This document shows, in pieces, positions 62,302 through 64,000 of a stretch of DNA of 64,000 nucleotides. This stretch comes from Bacteroidota bacterium (lineage in GTDB: Bacteria; Bacteroidota; Bacteroidia; B-17B0; Aurantibacillaceae), in NCBI GenBank assembly GCA_017303905.1, contig JAFLBH010000004.1, positions 124,001-188,000 on the forward strand. Direction: 5' to 3'. Made by a program: the position numbers and the translations under genes. How positions within the stretch are numbered: position 1 is the stretch's first letter; every line of letters begins with the position of its first letter. Below the pieces are notes generated by a model that made no database searches, had not been told where the DNA came from, and saw only the letters and a list, made by a program, of their open reading frames with translations.

Positions 62302-63036
62302 CTATTTTCTTTTCCTTTTCGAAATTGAATTCATTTTAGAAGAAACTTCGTGTTCATGCGTTGTAAAAATAGAATCTACAAGTCTACTACAGCTAGATGT
62401 TACCCTTGCTAGTGCCTTGATCTGTTCTCTACATGAAATACTTTCAGATTTATGAGGGTAATTAATTGAATGATCAACTTCTCCCCATACCTCCTCCATT
62501 AAAGTTCTAACCTGCAACTCACAAGTTATATTAGAATTATTATTCGGCTTAATAATATAATGCACGCTTGTATACATATTCGGATTATCTGAAGTTTCGA
62601 CATTAATACTCCGAAAATAGCTTCTCGACTCATCATCCCATGTTCTAGCATTTGGGCCTTCAATAATTTTCCATTGCTGCTCAATAAATATCCTTTTCAA
62701 TTCTTTATCAATTTTCTCAAACTGTTTTGTATGTAAATGAATAATTCTGAAACCTGCAAGATCGTTAATCTTCAAAAATAGATTTTCTTTATTAATATCA
62801 AATGGTTTCCTTTTTAATTTAGAATCAAATAATTTTCTTTCTAATTTATCTCTTAAATGAGATGGATCTTTTATTCTTGATTTTTTGGAGTGAATTAGCT
62901 TTTTTAAAACTGGAGAATGTTCTATATTACTATTCATACTATCTAAAACAACAGAAAACAAATGAGTTTGATTTTCAAAATGACTTACTAGTTCATTAAT
63001 CATTTTCAATTCTCTTTTACCAATTTTTGCTTTCAT
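62302..63036 (-). CDS. Stand-alone RelA/SpoT synthetase-domain protein
   Basis: The 244-residue protein has only the synthetase domain, without HD, TGS or ACT: RIKDPSHLRDKLERKL (54-69), NDLAGFRIIHLHT (91-103), NMYTSVHYIIKP (153-164), and ELQVRTLMEEVWGEVDHSINYP (173-194) with the catalytic glutamate E173 and the RT motif. This is the small alarmone synthetase / toxSAS layout. It may make (p)ppGpp or, like toxSAS enzymes, modify tRNA or make (p)ppApp; the sequence does not decide. It lies 10 bases after a ParA-type ATPase in the same direction. Base composition is A/T-rich, which hints at horizontal origin. Confidence 0.85.
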   Translation of the reverse strand: MKAKIGKRELKMINELVSHFENQTHLFSVVLDSMNSNIEHSPVLKKLIHSKKSRIKDPSHLRDKLERKLFDSKLKRKPFDINKENLFLKINDLAGFRIIHLHTKQFEKIDKELKRIFIEQQWKIIEGPNARTWDDESRSYFRSINVETSDNPNMYTSVHYIIKPNNNSNITCELQVRTLMEEVWGEVDHSINYPHKSESISCREQIKALARVTSSCSRLVDSIFTTHEHEVSSKMNSISKRKRK

Positions 63037-63046
63037 GCAACCCTTT

Positions 63047-64000
63047 TTAAACTGTTAAAGAAATTACTTTATTTGCAATAGATACAAATTCTCTTTTCGC
63101 TTCTTCTTTCAAATTAGGAGCGCCACCTTCGACATCGAAAAAAGCAAGTCCTTGCGATTGTGAATATGGGACGAGACTAGCAAAATCTTTTACTTGCCCT
63201 AACTTATTTTGACTTAACGAACCCTTTGCTAAATTTTTATCTATTCTACGAAGAACTTCTGTGACATCACTATAAGAACTTTTTTCTAGTTTACTTGCAT
63301 AAGCTGCAAACTGGCTAGCGATTGCATCACCATACATTCTAAACCTTTGTAGTATATATCCTAAATAAGTTGGCTTACCTGGTAATAGCAACATATTATC
63401 TGGCGCTAACTGCGAAATAACATTCCATTCTTTAATCCAATCATGCAAAGATTTGCCAAGTGTTTTTAATGCTCGAACGGAAAATAAATCACAAGCTGCT
63501 GGGACAATAAAATAATCACAATCTAAAAGTATAACTCTATTAAGCGGTCCTATATTTGGACCAACGTCATAAAACACATAATCGATTTTTTCTTTTTTGG
63601 CAATTTCATTAACAATTTCACTAATTGCAGAAGCACCTTTAAATCCTCTAACTTTCCTTTGCAAACAATCAACCCATATTTGATTTAGCTCCTGCTCAAA
63701 CTCAGATAATTTTATGTCACCAGGTAATAAAAATACTCCTTCTTGACGTTCTTGAGGCTTGATGTATTTTACCTCGCCATAACTTTCTACAAAAGGCTTC
63801 AATGCAGACCAAATTGTATTACCTTTATCAGAATCCGAATCGTCTAGCCATCCATCTACTACATCAGAATCAACTAAATATGATGTTAAGTTACATTGAG
63901 GATCAGCATCAACTAATAAAACACGTTTACCAAGGGAAGCTAAGGCTGCTGCAATATTTACAAGCAACGTGGTTTTTCCAACACCACCTTTATGATTATA
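63047..64000 (-). CDS. ParA/MinD-type ATPase (cut by window edge)
   Basis: The frame is open from the right edge: YNHKGGVGKTTLLVNIAAALASLGKRVLLVDADPQCNL shows the deviant Walker A KGGVGKTT and the A' motif DADPQCN, followed by YVFYDVGPNIGPLNRVILLDCDYFIVPAACDLFSVRALKTLG. At least 317 residues are visible; the N-terminus lies beyond 64000. It belongs to the ParA/Soj family of ATPases for plasmid, chromosome or protein partition. A TTG at 63967 is not the start, because the Walker A motif precedes it. It is followed by the RelA/SpoT-domain gene, with 10 bases between. Confidence 0.88.
   Translation of the reverse strand, partial: YNHKGGVGKTTLLVNIAAALASLGKRVLLVDADPQCNLTSYLVDSDVVDGWLDDSDSDKGNTIWSALKPFVESYGEVKYIKPQERQEGVFLLPGDIKLSEFEQELNQIWVDCLQRKVRGFKGASAISEIVNEIAKKEKIDYVFYDVGPNIGPLNRVILLDCDYFIVPAACDLFSVRALKTLGKSLHDWIKEWNVISQLAPDNMLLLPGKPTYLGYILQRFRMYGDAIASQFAAYASKLEKSSYSDVTEVLRRIDKNLAKGSLSQNKLGQVKDFASLVPYSQSQGLAFFDVEGGAPNLKEEAKREFVSIANKVISLTV

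Overview
The window looks like a chromosomal segment of an uncultured or little-studied Bacteroidota bacterium (Flavobacteriales/Sphingobacteriales-like). Evidence: low G+C; many start codons without Shine-Dalgarno sequences but with the Bacteroidota -7 box TAnnTTTG (several with a -33 TTTG 19-21 bases upstream); two secreted proteins ending in type IX secretion (T9SS) sorting domains; a TonB-dependent receptor with a carboxypeptidase-regulatory-like N-terminus; Bacteroidota families such as DUF3078, DUF2911 and four-helix-bundle/S23 proteins; and a merged ribosomal operon in which fusA is followed directly by rpsJ with no tuf.

Layout. 1-6 kb: a tyrosine recombinase cut by the left edge, a DUF1801 protein, ribBA (riboflavin), a CoA-type Nudix hydrolase, a secreted protein and a TPR/WG-repeat exported protein. 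6-12 kb: serine biosynthesis (serC, serA, DUF1015) interrupted by a four-helix-bundle gene bracketed by inverted repeats, then yggS, an EamA transporter and a HEAT-like protein. 12-18 kb: a YiiX-like peptidase-fold protein, a membrane protein plus family 2 glycosyltransferase pair, the SRP RNA gene (ffs), MITE-like repeats, a transaldolase flanked by inverted REP-like copies, a T9SS cargo protein, and a broken higBA locus (toxin remnant plus intact antitoxin). 18.7-25.4 kb: a three-gene minus-strand cluster for a beta-barrel, a 971-residue exported protein and a fibronectin-III protein, function unknown.

26-43.6 kb is one long minus-strand operon (str-S10-spc-alpha): rpsL, rpsG, fusA, rpsJ ... 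secY, infA, rpmJ, rpsM, rpsK, rpsD, rpoA, rplQ. It has a well-formed promoter and hairpin leader before rpsL and a strong terminator after rplQ. rpmD and rpmJ are short and easily missed.

43.8-62.3 kb is mixed: a COG1672-like ATPase behind a palindromic promoter, a DUF3078 outer membrane protein, mqnE (futalosine menaquinone pathway), a second T9SS cargo, mnmA, a MORN-like protein, a tight operon of PIG-L deacetylase / 40-residue membrane peptide / SSS symporter, DUF2911, recQ without a conventional start codon at the conserved N-terminus, a three-copy MITE cluster, a TonB-dependent receptor and two coupled small genes, one made of 25-residue helical repeats. 62.3-64 kb carries a stand-alone RelA/SpoT synthetase-domain protein co-transcribed behind a ParA/MinD-type ATPase that runs off the right edge. 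This pair, the three-gene surface cluster and the two repeat families are the most worthwhile targets for follow-up.
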